Below are positions 42,077 through 50,562 of a DNA stretch of 64,000 bases, one piece after another. A program made the translations under genes and the position numbers. The notes under the pieces were generated by a model. That model ran no database searches. It saw only the letters and a list, made by a program, of their open reading frames with translations, and was not told the origin of the DNA. This DNA is from JABJAG01 sp038137215. Its GTDB lineage: Bacteria > Pseudomonadota > Alphaproteobacteria > UBA6615. Numbering within the stretch: position 1 is the stretch's first letter; each line of letters starts with the position of its first letter. Where the stretch lies: positions 1 through 64,000 of the forward strand of contig JAYQBG010000006.1 in assembly GCA_038137215.1 (NCBI GenBank). Direction: 5' to 3'.

Positions 42077-42931
42077 ATGCAAATCAAACAAATGATCCCC
42101 AGCCCGCTGCGGCCGACTGTCCAACGCGCATACCGATTCGCACGCGCCGAATATGACCGTCAGGTCCACGAACGGCCGAGCGCATCCTACCGGAGCAAGA
42201 TTGCCGCCCGTTCCGGGCTGGAAAATTTCCTCGAACATGCCGATCGCCTGTGCACCGATGGAGCCGTTGTTGTTCCCAATTTCTTTGATCCCGAGCACCT
42301 CGAAGCGATGCGTGCCGAATTCCAGCGCCTGGTCGATACAAATCCGGACAATCCCCGGGCTGACGAGAAGAAGAGCGTTCACATCGCGACGTCGAGGCTT
42401 CAGGAGTCCGAGCTGTTCAGCAAGATGGCGCTCGAGCCGGATATACTTGCGCTGGTACAGTATTACTGGGGCAAGCCCGTCGTCCTGAACGGAACCGGCG
42501 GAACGCGCTACGAACCGGCCGAGCTTCCCGATAGCGGCTCCAATCAGTGGCATCATGACGGCAAACGCAAGCAGGTGCGGGTGTTCCTGTTTTTGACCGA
42601 CGTGCCACCGGACGGACAGTGCACGCTCTTCGTTCCCGGAAGCCACAAGATCTTCCACTACGACGTGTCGCACTCAAGACTCCGCGAAGAAGATGTCATG
42701 CGCGCCAAGACGATCGGACGGTGCTATGGGCCAGCCGGCTCGGTCGCCATCATCGACACCAACCTCGCACACCGTGCAAACCGCAACCCGGGTCCGCGGC
42801 GCGACACCTGGAACTACGCCTTCCGCGCGCCCAACCCGGTTTCGACAGAATTGAATACCGTGCCGGAGCTGCATCCGGATGTGGTTGCGAGGCTGACACC
42901 GGAAGAACGCCAGATCGTCAGGCTCGGATAG
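42077..42931 (+). CDS. PhyH-family Fe(II)/2-oxoglutarate dioxygenase 2
   Basis: The protein has 284 residues. It has VVVPNFFDPEHLEAMRAEF near 60, the metal pair His159/Asp161 in NQWHHDGKRKQV, VPPDGQCTLFVPGSHKIFHYD and the distal His232 in LAHRANRN with the following Arg. It is a PhyH-type hydroxylase of unknown substrate. The start ATG 42077 is preceded by GGAGTACTGGTC, nearly the same ribosome-binding context as the gene before it. It sits between a sulfatase-fold protein and a GT39 enzyme. Confidence 0.82.
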   Translation: MQIKQMIPSPLRPTVQRAYRFARAEYDRQVHERPSASYRSKIAARSGLENFLEHADRLCTDGAVVVPNFFDPEHLEAMRAEFQRLVDTNPDNPRADEKKSVHIATSRLQESELFSKMALEPDILALVQYYWGKPVVLNGTGGTRYEPAELPDSGSNQWHHDGKRKQVRVFLFLTDVPPDGQCTLFVPGSHKIFHYDVSHSRLREEDVMRAKTIGRCYGPAGSVAIIDTNLAHRANRNPGPRRDTWNYAFRAPNPVSTELNTVPELHPDVVARLTPEERQIVRLG

Positions 42932-42970
42932 GCAGCACACCAGCTCCGATTGCTGACACCTTAGTTATTT

Positions 42971-44446
42971 ATGTTCTCAACACCTCAAGAACCAGCACGG
43001 TCCCAAGGGGCGCACAGCGACATGGCATCACAGACTGGTGCCACCCTGTTCAGCCGGCAGCAAATCGCGCTCCTGTTCCTTTTGGCACTTGCGATCCGGC
43101 TCTCCTATATCGCAGCGGTCGTGTTGTTCGACGGCCTGATCAACAATGGGAGCGATTCCGGAAAGTATCTGCTGCGGGCCTCAAATCTACTCGAACACGG
43201 GTCCCTCGTGTATCTCCACTACGGCGAGTTGATCCCCGACACCGGCCGTATGCCTGTCTATTCGTACTTCGTCGCCGGGGTCATGAAGGTCTTCGGCCAG
43301 GATTCTCTATGGCCAATTTCCGTCGCACAGGCCTTCATAGATGCCTCCACGGTGTTAGTGATTGGAATCATGACCGGGGCCATGCGGCCGGGCTGGGCAG
43401 TTCCCGCAGCAGCAATCACCTGCGTTTGGGCATCACTGGTCGTGTACACGTCTTTCGTTCTCGCGGACACGCTGTTCATTGCGCTTTTCTGCTGGGGCCT
43501 GTGCGCCTGTATCTGGTCCGTGCGCAGCCGACACCAGGTTCTGATGCTGCTCGCGGCCGGCCTGTTCCTGTCGCTCGCGATGCTCACGCGCCCGACCCTG
43601 ATGTTTTTTCCCTACCTGTTGTGGCCGGCCCTCGCCTATCTGCTCTGGTCGGGCGGTCGCGTCAAAGGCCTTCGCGCCATTTCACTGGCAGCGATCCCGG
43701 CGGTCATGATCATTCTCTCTGTCGTACCGCGCATTGCCGAGAACCACGCGAACTACGGCGTACCGATTCTGACGTCCCAGTCCGGAAACCATGCGCTCGA
43801 CGTGGTAGATCAGTTCATGCGGATCTGCCCGCAATGCATCCTCGAAGGACGAGAAGACCTGATGCATGCCGACGTCAGGACGCGTCTGGCCCAACTCGAT
43901 CCGGATGAGCGGCGAAATCCGATCTCCGTTGACGACGTCCGCCGTGAAATTGCGCTTGAATATCTGAAAGACCTCCCTTTGTCGGCGCTGGTGCGCGGCA
44001 CGACCCTGGCTGTAATCCGCTCAGTCGTTCAAACGGCGCTTTACGAAACCGGACATCAGTTCCAGCTCAATCCGAAGTTCCTTTCCGCCGTTTCAGGCGA
44101 CAGCCTAGGGGCCAAGCTCTCCGCGCTCGCGAGAAACATAGCGTCGGACGGATTCCTGCTCACATGGGCCGTTGCACAAACATTCGCGCTGATAGCCGTC
44201 ATCCTGCAAATCACGGGGGCCATAGCAGGACTAAGCCGCCGCGATTTGCGGCCCTACACCGTGTTCCTGCTCACGGTTGGAGCCTATTTTCTCGCCATCA
44301 ACGGCCCCTTCGGCAACCCGCGCTATGCGATGCCTCTGACCCCGGTGATGATCGTTCTGACAACTCTTGGCCTGATGGTCGTTCTGGAAGGTCTGGCCAA
44401 CCTTCGGCGGGGTAGAGAGCGGCGCCACGGAGAGGCCGCCCAATGA
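42971..44446 (+). CDS. Membrane glycosyltransferase, GT39/ArnT-like (GT-C fold)
   Basis: The protein has 491 residues with about eleven membrane helices. The first helix (IALLFLLALAIRLSYIAAVV) is followed by a loop with an acidic pair in GSDSGKYLLRA, as expected for the catalytic Asp of GT-C enzymes, then GRMPVYSYFVAGVMKVFG. It would use a polyprenyl-phosphate sugar at the periplasmic face to modify lipid A, a glycan or protein. The later loop IAENHANYGVPILTSQSG also fits. A second ATG at 43022 is a possible start. It overlaps the next PhyH gene by four bases. Confidence 0.8.
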   Translation: MFSTPQEPARSQGAHSDMASQTGATLFSRQQIALLFLLALAIRLSYIAAVVLFDGLINNGSDSGKYLLRASNLLEHGSLVYLHYGELIPDTGRMPVYSYFVAGVMKVFGQDSLWPISVAQAFIDASTVLVIGIMTGAMRPGWAVPAAAITCVWASLVVYTSFVLADTLFIALFCWGLCACIWSVRSRHQVLMLLAAGLFLSLAMLTRPTLMFFPYLLWPALAYLLWSGGRVKGLRAISLAAIPAVMIILSVVPRIAENHANYGVPILTSQSGNHALDVVDQFMRICPQCILEGREDLMHADVRTRLAQLDPDERRNPISVDDVRREIALEYLKDLPLSALVRGTTLAVIRSVVQTALYETGHQFQLNPKFLSAVSGDSLGAKLSALARNIASDGFLLTWAVAQTFALIAVILQITGAIAGLSRRDLRPYTVFLLTVGAYFLAINGPFGNPRYAMPLTPVMIVLTTLGLMVVLEGLANLRRGRERRHGEAAQ

Positions 44447-45324
44447 CAGATGGAAACACCGCCAACGACACCCATGCAAGCAAGCCCGACCCCGTGACCC
44501 CCGGCGAGCGGGCCGCCTTCGAACGCGATGGCTATCATCTGCTCCGGCCCCTCTTCACGGCAGCAGAAGCCGCCGAATGGCGCAACCGTATCAATCACGT
44601 CTTCGGGTTTCCGGCCGAGCCTAACGCGACGCCGCAGATTGCCGGCGCCACCCACACGCTGGCCGACGGGGTGACCACGAATGACGACTTCTGGCCGGTG
44701 ATCTTCAATGAGCGACTGCTGGCCTCTGTGAGGGCACTTATCGGTGACGATATCCGATACACCCAGCACTCGGACCTGCACATCAACCTTCCCGGCGGCC
44801 GATGGCATCGCGATAGTGCCTGCCGCGACTTCGGCGTTGGCGCGGACTGGGACGAGAGCGAAGCCCCCTATCGGGTCGTACGCGTGGCGATCTACCTGTC
44901 CGACCACACACAAAGCAATTCCTCGCTCGTCGTCCTCCCGGGCAGTCACCGTCACGAGTCCCGTTTACGCCGCGCGGAGTATGTTTTCTGGAACAAGATT
45001 CGCAGCTTCCTGCGCCGGCGCGGGAAAAACGACTGGCTGCCCCACTGGTTCCTGAGCGGCCCCCGGCGTGTGGTGCGCACCCAGCCCGGCGATTGCGTTA
45101 TTTTCGACCAGCGCCTGCTGCACGCAGGCGGCGTCATCGGCGGGGCCGAACCGAAATATGCGATTTATCTTTCCTTCGGGATCGACAACCAACATTCCCG
45201 CAACCATCGGGAATTTTTCCTCAATCGGCCGACCTACAACCCACACTTGCCCGACGCACTCCGGGCGCGCCTGAAGGACCACGGGTTGTTGCTCGAGGAT
45301 TCAGCCGTTACCACCCATTCCTAG
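44443..45324 (+). CDS. PhyH-family Fe(II)/2-oxoglutarate dioxygenase 3
   Basis: The protein has 293 residues. It starts with an N-terminal helix pair (GERAAFERDGYHLLRPLF), has the HxD pair His122/Asp124 in GGRWHRDSACRDFG and SSLVVLPGSHRHESRL, and the distal His in DQRLLHAGGVIGG. It differs from the other two PhyH proteins along its length. It is coupled to the GT39 gene (ATGA). It likely hydroxylates a glycan or lipid part; no substrate can be read from the sequence. Confidence 0.82.
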   Translation: MTDGNTANDTHASKPDPVTPGERAAFERDGYHLLRPLFTAAEAAEWRNRINHVFGFPAEPNATPQIAGATHTLADGVTTNDDFWPVIFNERLLASVRALIGDDIRYTQHSDLHINLPGGRWHRDSACRDFGVGADWDESEAPYRVVRVAIYLSDHTQSNSSLVVLPGSHRHESRLRRAEYVFWNKIRSFLRRRGKNDWLPHWFLSGPRRVVRTQPGDCVIFDQRLLHAGGVIGGAEPKYAIYLSFGIDNQHSRNHREFFLNRPTYNPHLPDALRARLKDHGLLLEDSAVTTHS

Positions 45325-45345
45325 TTTTCTTTGAAAGGAGCCGTC

Positions 45346-46197
45346 ATGGCACCGCACAAGCAACCTTTCCTGATCACCGAGATCGGGATCAATCACAATG
45401 GCGATATGGCGATTGCCAAGGAAATCATGGACGCCGCGGCAGATGCCGGATTCGACGCTGTGAAGTTCCAGAAGCGCACGGTCGATGCGGTTTATACGAA
45501 GGACTATCTCGACGGTCCGCGCGAGAGTCCCTGGGGCACCACACAGCGTGAACAGAAGGAAGGCCTCGAGTTTGGCGCCGCAGAGTATGACGAGATCGAC
45601 GCCTATTGCCGGGAGAAGGGTCTGCAGTGGACCGCATCATGCTGGGACCTGGGCAGCCTCGACTTCCTGCGCAAATATGACCCGCCGTTCCACAAGATCG
45701 CGTCGCCGATGCTTGGGCATATCCCCTTGCTGCGCGAAACGGCCAAGGATGGAAAGAAGACCTTCATTTCCACGGGTATGTCGAAACTCGAGGAAATCGA
45801 CGAGGTCATGGAAATATTCTCCCAGGCCAACTGTCCGGTCGAGCTCATGCACTGCAACTCGACATATCCGATGCAGGCTGAGGACGCGAACCTACTTTGC
45901 ATTCCCATGTTGCGCGAACGATATGGTGTCGATGTTGGCTATTCCGGGCATGAGACCAGCCTGGTGACGGTCTGCGTCGCCGCCACTGCCCTCGGTGCCA
46001 CGTCGATCGAGCGTCATGTGACCATCGACCGAACCATGTACGGCTCCGATCAGGCCGCCTCCATCGAGACCAAGGCCCTGCGCAGCCTGGTCTCGGCGGT
46101 CCGCACCATTCCGGCTGCGCTTGGAACCGGTGAAAAGATTCTCGGATCCTCGGAACTCGAGGCGCGCGAGAAGCTGCGCCAGGACGTCCGGTCCTGA
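45346..46197 (+). CDS. Nonulosonic acid synthase 2 (NeuB family, no SAF domain)
   Basis: The protein has 283 residues: only the TIM barrel. It has FLITEIGINHNGDMAIAKEI, FDAVKFQKRTVDAVY, WGTTQREQKEGLEFGAAEYD, TASCWDLGSLDFLRKY, IASPMLGHIPLLRE, FISTGMSKL, MHCNSTYPMQAED, VGYSGHETSL and IERHVTIDRTMYGSDQAAS. It ends soon after the barrel, where NeuB/PseI would add the SAF domain. ATG 45346 is preceded by AAAGGAG, a strong ribosome-binding site. With the cytidylyltransferase that follows it makes a second CMP-nonulosonate route. The KdsC-like phosphatase at 60108 could hint at a 9-phosphate intermediate; that is speculative. Confidence 0.85.
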   Translation: MAPHKQPFLITEIGINHNGDMAIAKEIMDAAADAGFDAVKFQKRTVDAVYTKDYLDGPRESPWGTTQREQKEGLEFGAAEYDEIDAYCREKGLQWTASCWDLGSLDFLRKYDPPFHKIASPMLGHIPLLRETAKDGKKTFISTGMSKLEEIDEVMEIFSQANCPVELMHCNSTYPMQAEDANLLCIPMLRERYGVDVGYSGHETSLVTVCVAATALGATSIERHVTIDRTMYGSDQAASIETKALRSLVSAVRTIPAALGTGEKILGSSELEAREKLRQDVRS

Positions 46198-46216
46198 GGC
46201 GCAGGGAGAGCGTGAC

Positions 46217-46921
46217 ATGAGCAATGTCGCGGTAATCCTCGCACGCGGCGGCTCGCAGGGTATTCCGGGGAAGAATCTCAAGAATTTCTGTGGCAAACCG
46301 CTCGTCGCCTGGACGATCGAACATGCCCTTGATGCCGCGTGCATCGAGTCCGTATGGGTCAGTTCCGACGATCCGGAGATTCTTGCCGTCGGAGAGCGCT
46401 ATGGTGCGCGGCCGATCGCACGACCGCCCGAGATCGCCGACAGTGCCGCCTCATCGGAATCCGGCTGGCTCCACGCCCTGGATGTGCTCGCGGACAAGGG
46501 GGTCGCCGTCACACGGATGGTAGCACCACAATGCACGTCACCGGTCCGCACCGCCTCAGATTTCGATGGCGCCTTGAAACTGTTCGAGGCTGAAAAACTG
46601 GACTCGATGTTCTCGGCCACATCGATCCCGGACTTCAACATCTGGCGACCGCAGCCCAATGGCGACCTGGACAGCTACACCTACGACTATCGAAAGCGTG
46701 AACGACGCCAGGAAAAAGGCGAGCAGTTTCTCGAGAACGGCTCGTTCTGGATTTTCAATCCCGAGGTCTTGCGTGAATCCGGCAATCGCATGGATGGGAA
46801 AATCGGCATCTGGCGCATGGAATTCTGGAAAAGCTTTCAGATCGACGAACCCGAAGACTTCGAATTCTGTGAAGTGCTCATGCGTGCCTATCTGTCCGAA
46901 CAGATCGAATCCACAAGTTGA
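46217..46921 (+). CDS. Acylneuraminate cytidylyltransferase-family enzyme 2
   Basis: The protein has 234 residues from ATG 46217. The nucleotide loop is VILARGGSQGIPGKNLKNF, followed by VWVSSDDPEILAVGERYGA, QCTSPVRTASDFDGAL and ENGSFWIFNPEVL. It would activate the product of synthase 2 with CTP. It differs clearly from PseF at 34156 (QGIPGKN versus TRITDKN), which fits a second sugar. GGGAG lies ten bases upstream. Its stop overlaps the next gene, which begins with TTG (TTGA overlap). Confidence 0.85.
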   Translation: MSNVAVILARGGSQGIPGKNLKNFCGKPLVAWTIEHALDAACIESVWVSSDDPEILAVGERYGARPIARPPEIADSAASSESGWLHALDVLADKGVAVTRMVAPQCTSPVRTASDFDGALKLFEAEKLDSMFSATSIPDFNIWRPQPNGDLDSYTYDYRKRERRQEKGEQFLENGSFWIFNPEVLRESGNRMDGKIGIWRMEFWKSFQIDEPEDFEFCEVLMRAYLSEQIESTS

Positions 46922-47940
46922 CAACGCGCGCGTCGCACTCAGGTCCCTGGCTGATCGGCGGCGCAGGGCGCTCCGGCAAAACGACTCTGGCGAACATCCT
47001 CGCATCGAATTCGCGAAGTGTGGCTGGTTTTCCGCTGGAGGGGGTATTCCACGTCTATCTGCAGCGGCACTTTCCCTTTTTCCGCCATCAGCGGCCCCGC
47101 CTGTTGCGCGAATACCTTACCCGACCTCGATACATCGATGCCGCGCGTACACAGGTCGAGTATCCGCTCGACTATTTCGACGCCGATACCGAGAAACTTG
47201 CCGGTGATCTCCCTGACTCAATCGACAATCCAATCGCCCTGTTCAGCTGGCTGTTGGACAAATTCGCGGTTTCACAAGGCAAGCAAAGCTGGGCCGTTTT
47301 CGACCTGTTACCGGAACTGCGTTACCCGGCCTATCGGCAATTGATTCCCGGCATCAGAATCGCGGTCATGTGCCGCAATCCGCAAGAGGCGATCGCCGAG
47401 GGGCTGTTCTGGCGCACCTACCCCGATCCGCCAGCCGACAGGGACCGACGTTTTAAAAGCATGCTGTTTCAGTGGTGTCTTTCCGCGGTGGTCACCCGGT
47501 CGCTGTCGAGCCGTTTCGGTGAAGATGTGAAAAGCTTCTCGTTCAACCGGCTTTTAGCTGCGGATGTCAGCGAACAACAGCGACTGGCCGAAACATTCGA
47601 CTTGGACAGCGCTGCCGTGAACAAGGCGTTCGACTTCGAACCACAATTTGCCTACCAGCCGGACCGGGGCTTCAAGGGGCCGGATGACATCTGGCGCGAC
47701 TTGCTGACCGATCACGAGCATGAACATATCGCCGCCGCCGTAAGCGGAAAGGTTGCGTACCGGGACCTTCGTATCTTGCTGGCCCTCGCCCCGCGCATGC
47801 CGGTCCAGGCCCGGAGTATCGCTGACTTCACGATGTACCCCGGCGTGAACACCACACGCCGGATCAATGCTCTGCGCCAGCGCGCCCGGGACACCGTTGC
47901 CGGCATCCGCGCATATAGGGGGGAGGAAACCTATCACTAG
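46918..47940 (+). CDS. P-loop NTPase/sulfotransferase-like protein
   Basis: The protein has 340 residues. A TTG at 46918 overlaps the previous stop (TTGA) and is the best start. The P-loop is GGAGRSGKTTLAN (about 14-26), and IAVMCRNPQEAIAEGLFWRT (about 148-167) resembles the 3'-phosphate-binding block of sulfotransferases. It may be a sulfotransferase or a kinase-like protein. Its end overlaps the kinase-like gene behind it. The G-x4-GK[ST] loop is closer to a kinase than the usual sulfotransferase loop, so I leave it open. Confidence 0.6.
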   Translation: MTTRASHSGPWLIGGAGRSGKTTLANILASNSRSVAGFPLEGVFHVYLQRHFPFFRHQRPRLLREYLTRPRYIDAARTQVEYPLDYFDADTEKLAGDLPDSIDNPIALFSWLLDKFAVSQGKQSWAVFDLLPELRYPAYRQLIPGIRIAVMCRNPQEAIAEGLFWRTYPDPPADRDRRFKSMLFQWCLSAVVTRSLSSRFGEDVKSFSFNRLLAADVSEQQRLAETFDLDSAAVNKAFDFEPQFAYQPDRGFKGPDDIWRDLLTDHEHEHIAAAVSGKVAYRDLRILLALAPRMPVQARSIADFTMYPGVNTTRRINALRQRARDTVAGIRAYRGEETYH

Positions 47941-48604
47941 CCGTCATCCAGCACCCCGTTTCTATGTTGTCAGTGGATCCCATGGCGTCGGCAAAACGAC
48001 GGTGACGGCCCTCGTGCATCAGGTCCTGGCTGATCACGGTGTTGCGACATCGACGTTCCACCATCGTGCCGACAAGGCTTCAGCTGCGAGCACGCCTCAA
48101 GTTGACCGAACCGGCCCGCCTGGCTGGAAACGACGGCTGTGGCGGGTGTTGCCCATCTCTCTGCGCGCATGGCTGGTCGCAGCAAACGATGAGCTGCGTT
48201 ATTCCCGCAGTGTCGCGCGCCGCATCACAAGCGCGGCCAGCGAGGGGCAGGCCGCAATCATCGACCGCTACGTCTATGACCGCCTGGTCGATTTGCGCCT
48301 CCACAATCGACCGCGCCAGCAAGTATGGGCCGTCGAAATCGCGTGCCGGCTTATGCGCAAACCGGATATGACATTTTTCCTCATCGACTCGCCGGAGCGT
48401 ATCCATGCGCGCAAGGATGAGCTGTCCGTCGAACAGATCACCGAGTATCAGAGCGCACTCAAATCTCTCTTCATGCGCCTTCGCATTCCCCATCTCGAGA
48501 TCGAGATCGACGGTCGCGAGGCTGCAGCAGTCGCGGAGTCCATCGCATTCTTTATCGAGAAGGCGAACCCTGAGGATTCGACACTCCCGGATGCCGCGCG
48601 GTGA
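47867..48604 (+). CDS. Thymidylate-kinase-like P-loop protein
   Basis: The protein has up to 245 residues. The P-loop is GSHGVGKTT (37-45 from the ATG), the DRYVYDRLVDLRLH stretch matches the dTMP-kinase DR[YH] motif, and PDMTFFLIDSPERIHARKDE fits the family. The start is unclear. ATG 47867 overlaps the previous gene by 74 bases and has a weak ribosome-binding site. A strong one, GGGGGGAGGA, lies at 47918-47927, but the codon at the right distance (47933) is ATC, not a standard start. The true substrate may be a small phosphate other than dTMP, as found in other glycan loci. Confidence 0.65.
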   Translation: MLCASAPGTPLPASAHIGGRKPITSRHPAPRFYVVSGSHGVGKTTVTALVHQVLADHGVATSTFHHRADKASAASTPQVDRTGPPGWKRRLWRVLPISLRAWLVAANDELRYSRSVARRITSAASEGQAAIIDRYVYDRLVDLRLHNRPRQQVWAVEIACRLMRKPDMTFFLIDSPERIHARKDELSVEQITEYQSALKSLFMRLRIPHLEIEIDGREAAAVAESIAFFIEKANPEDSTLPDAAR

Positions 48605-48658
48605 TCCACGTGAACTTCCCGATGCCGTCTTCGACTCTGAAACCATGAAGGCCCTTCG

Positions 48659-50467
48659 ATGCGACAGTTGAAGGAGCTTGTTCTCTACACGCGGGTTTTC
48701 TACCGGTTCGCCGGTTGGCGTGTGCCAATGTTGGTGCTCCTGGCGCTCGTGAGCGGCCTGCTTGATGTGGTCGGCATCGTCGCGCTCCTGCCGCTGCTGC
48801 AGGTGGCGATGGGCGAAACCACCGACAATACGACGTCACAAGCTGCGCTTCATGTGATGACGACGCTCGGCATTCCAACCGAGTTCAAGTCGATGGCGTT
48901 GATCATCGTTGCCATATTCCTGGCCAAGGGCACGTTTGTATTCGCGCAATCTTTCTGGACCATTCACACGATCACGACGGTCAGAAAGAACATTCAGACC
49001 CGCCTTGCTAAAAGCATCGGTGACGCAAGCTTCACTTTTTATGCCGACCAGAACACCGGTCACATGATCAACGTTCTGACGAACGAAACCCGGCGCTTCT
49101 CCAGCGGGCTCAAGGTTTTCAGCCAGGTGCTTTTGGGGCTTATCTACATCGTCATCTACGTGCCAACCATACTCACGCTGCAGTTCAATCTTGCCCTGAC
49201 GCTGGTCGTGGCAACATTGGTTGTGTTTGTCGTGGCCAGACCGTTGATCGAGAAAACACGGCTCCTGTCCATCCGCGCGTCCGAAGAGAATTCCGCACTC
49301 GCCGCCGAGCTTATCCAGTTTGTCCATGCCATCCCGTATCTAAAAGCCACCGCGACACTGCCAAACCTGCGGCGCCGTGTCCGGGAGCGCGTGAAGAAGA
49401 TGGCCAGTCTCGACCTGCGGATGGGACTGCGCACAGCCATTCTGGGCGGATTCAAGGAGCCCGTCGCCGTTGCGGTTCTGATTCTCTATATCCTGGTCGA
49501 AGTCGAGATCGGCGGCGGTTCTCTGGCGAATGTTGCGGTGGTCGCACTTCTGCTCTACCGGCTGCTGAATCAGACTCTCGGACTGCCGGCGTCCTTCCAG
49601 CGGATAAACCAGCTGACCGGTTCGATCGATTTCGTGGTGGATTTCACACGCGACGTGACCAAGGCCGTCGAACAGGACGGTCCGAATGTCATTGATTCCG
49701 TGGACGCGGACATCGTGTTCTCCAACCTTCGCTTCGATCGTGGCGAACAGAATATCTTGCGGAACATCAACCTCAAAATTGAGCACCAGAAAACAATCGG
49801 TATCGTGGGCGAATCAGGGGCCGGCAAAACCACCTTCTTCAACCTTCTGACGGGCCTGCTGGATCCAAGCGAGGGTGAGATTACAGTTGATGGACAGGAT
49901 TATCGAACCTTGACGCGCGCATCCCTGCGCCGGATGATCGGCTATGTGCCGCAAGATCCCGTGATCATAAACGACACGATCGCCAACAATATCTGCCTGT
50001 ATGCCGGTGATCCCGAAACGCCGGAGTGCCGCGAAAAGATCATCGCTGCCGCCCGGGCCGCGAACTGCGAATCTTTCCTGCAGAACACCCCCGACGGCCT
50101 CGACACAATGGTTGGCGATCGTGGGATGCGGCTGTCAGGCGGGCAGCGCCAGCGCATCGCCATCGCCCGCGAGCTGTTCAAGGATCCGCATTTGCTGATC
50201 TTCGACGAAGCGACAAGCGCTCTCGATGGCCAGTCGGAAGCCTATGTTCAGGACAGCATCGATCGGCTTCATGGTGAGCGCACAATTGTCATTATCGCTC
50301 ACCGATTGTCCACGATGCGGCGCTGCGACTGGCTGTATGTATTCGACGGCGGCACGGTGATCGAGCAGGGCAGCTTCAATGAACTCTATGACAAGCCCGA
50401 TTCGACCTTCCGCCGCATGTGCGAGCAGCAGGGAGTGCGTCCCCTGGACGCAGCCCAAAACGGATAG
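48659..50467 (+). CDS. ABC transporter, fused permease and ATPase (MsbA/PglK-like)
   Basis: The protein has 602 residues. Six membrane helices fill residues 1-310 (VLLALVSGLLDVVGIVALLP first), and the ATPase follows with Walker A GESGAGKTT (about 384-392), signature LSGGQRQR (about 492-499) and Walker B LLIFDEATS. As a half-transporter it should work as a dimer. In a glycan locus it is a likely flippase for a lipid-linked oligosaccharide, as PglK is. No Wzx is visible, though the UPF0104-like protein at 5744 could also play a part. Start ATG 48659 is 54 bases after the kinase-like gene. Confidence 0.87.
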   Translation: MRQLKELVLYTRVFYRFAGWRVPMLVLLALVSGLLDVVGIVALLPLLQVAMGETTDNTTSQAALHVMTTLGIPTEFKSMALIIVAIFLAKGTFVFAQSFWTIHTITTVRKNIQTRLAKSIGDASFTFYADQNTGHMINVLTNETRRFSSGLKVFSQVLLGLIYIVIYVPTILTLQFNLALTLVVATLVVFVVARPLIEKTRLLSIRASEENSALAAELIQFVHAIPYLKATATLPNLRRRVRERVKKMASLDLRMGLRTAILGGFKEPVAVAVLILYILVEVEIGGGSLANVAVVALLLYRLLNQTLGLPASFQRINQLTGSIDFVVDFTRDVTKAVEQDGPNVIDSVDADIVFSNLRFDRGEQNILRNINLKIEHQKTIGIVGESGAGKTTFFNLLTGLLDPSEGEITVDGQDYRTLTRASLRRMIGYVPQDPVIINDTIANNICLYAGDPETPECREKIIAAARAANCESFLQNTPDGLDTMVGDRGMRLSGGQRQRIAIARELFKDPHLLIFDEATSALDGQSEAYVQDSIDRLHGERTIVIIAHRLSTMRRCDWLYVFDGGTVIEQGSFNELYDKPDSTFRRMCEQQGVRPLDAAQNG

Positions 50468-50562
50468 ATGAAGCGATCCCCACAGCGCCCGCTATGTTAG
50501 GCTTGTCGTGGATGGCTGCAATGTGCTCCGCCATCAACCAACGAAATGGAGAGTTTTTCTCG

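Noticed and set aside
40455..42079. GGAGTACTGG shared before the genes at 40466 and 42077
   Set aside because: The ten-base match includes the Shine-Dalgarno core, and I see no wider repeat, so it is likely chance or local duplication of a ribosome-binding site.
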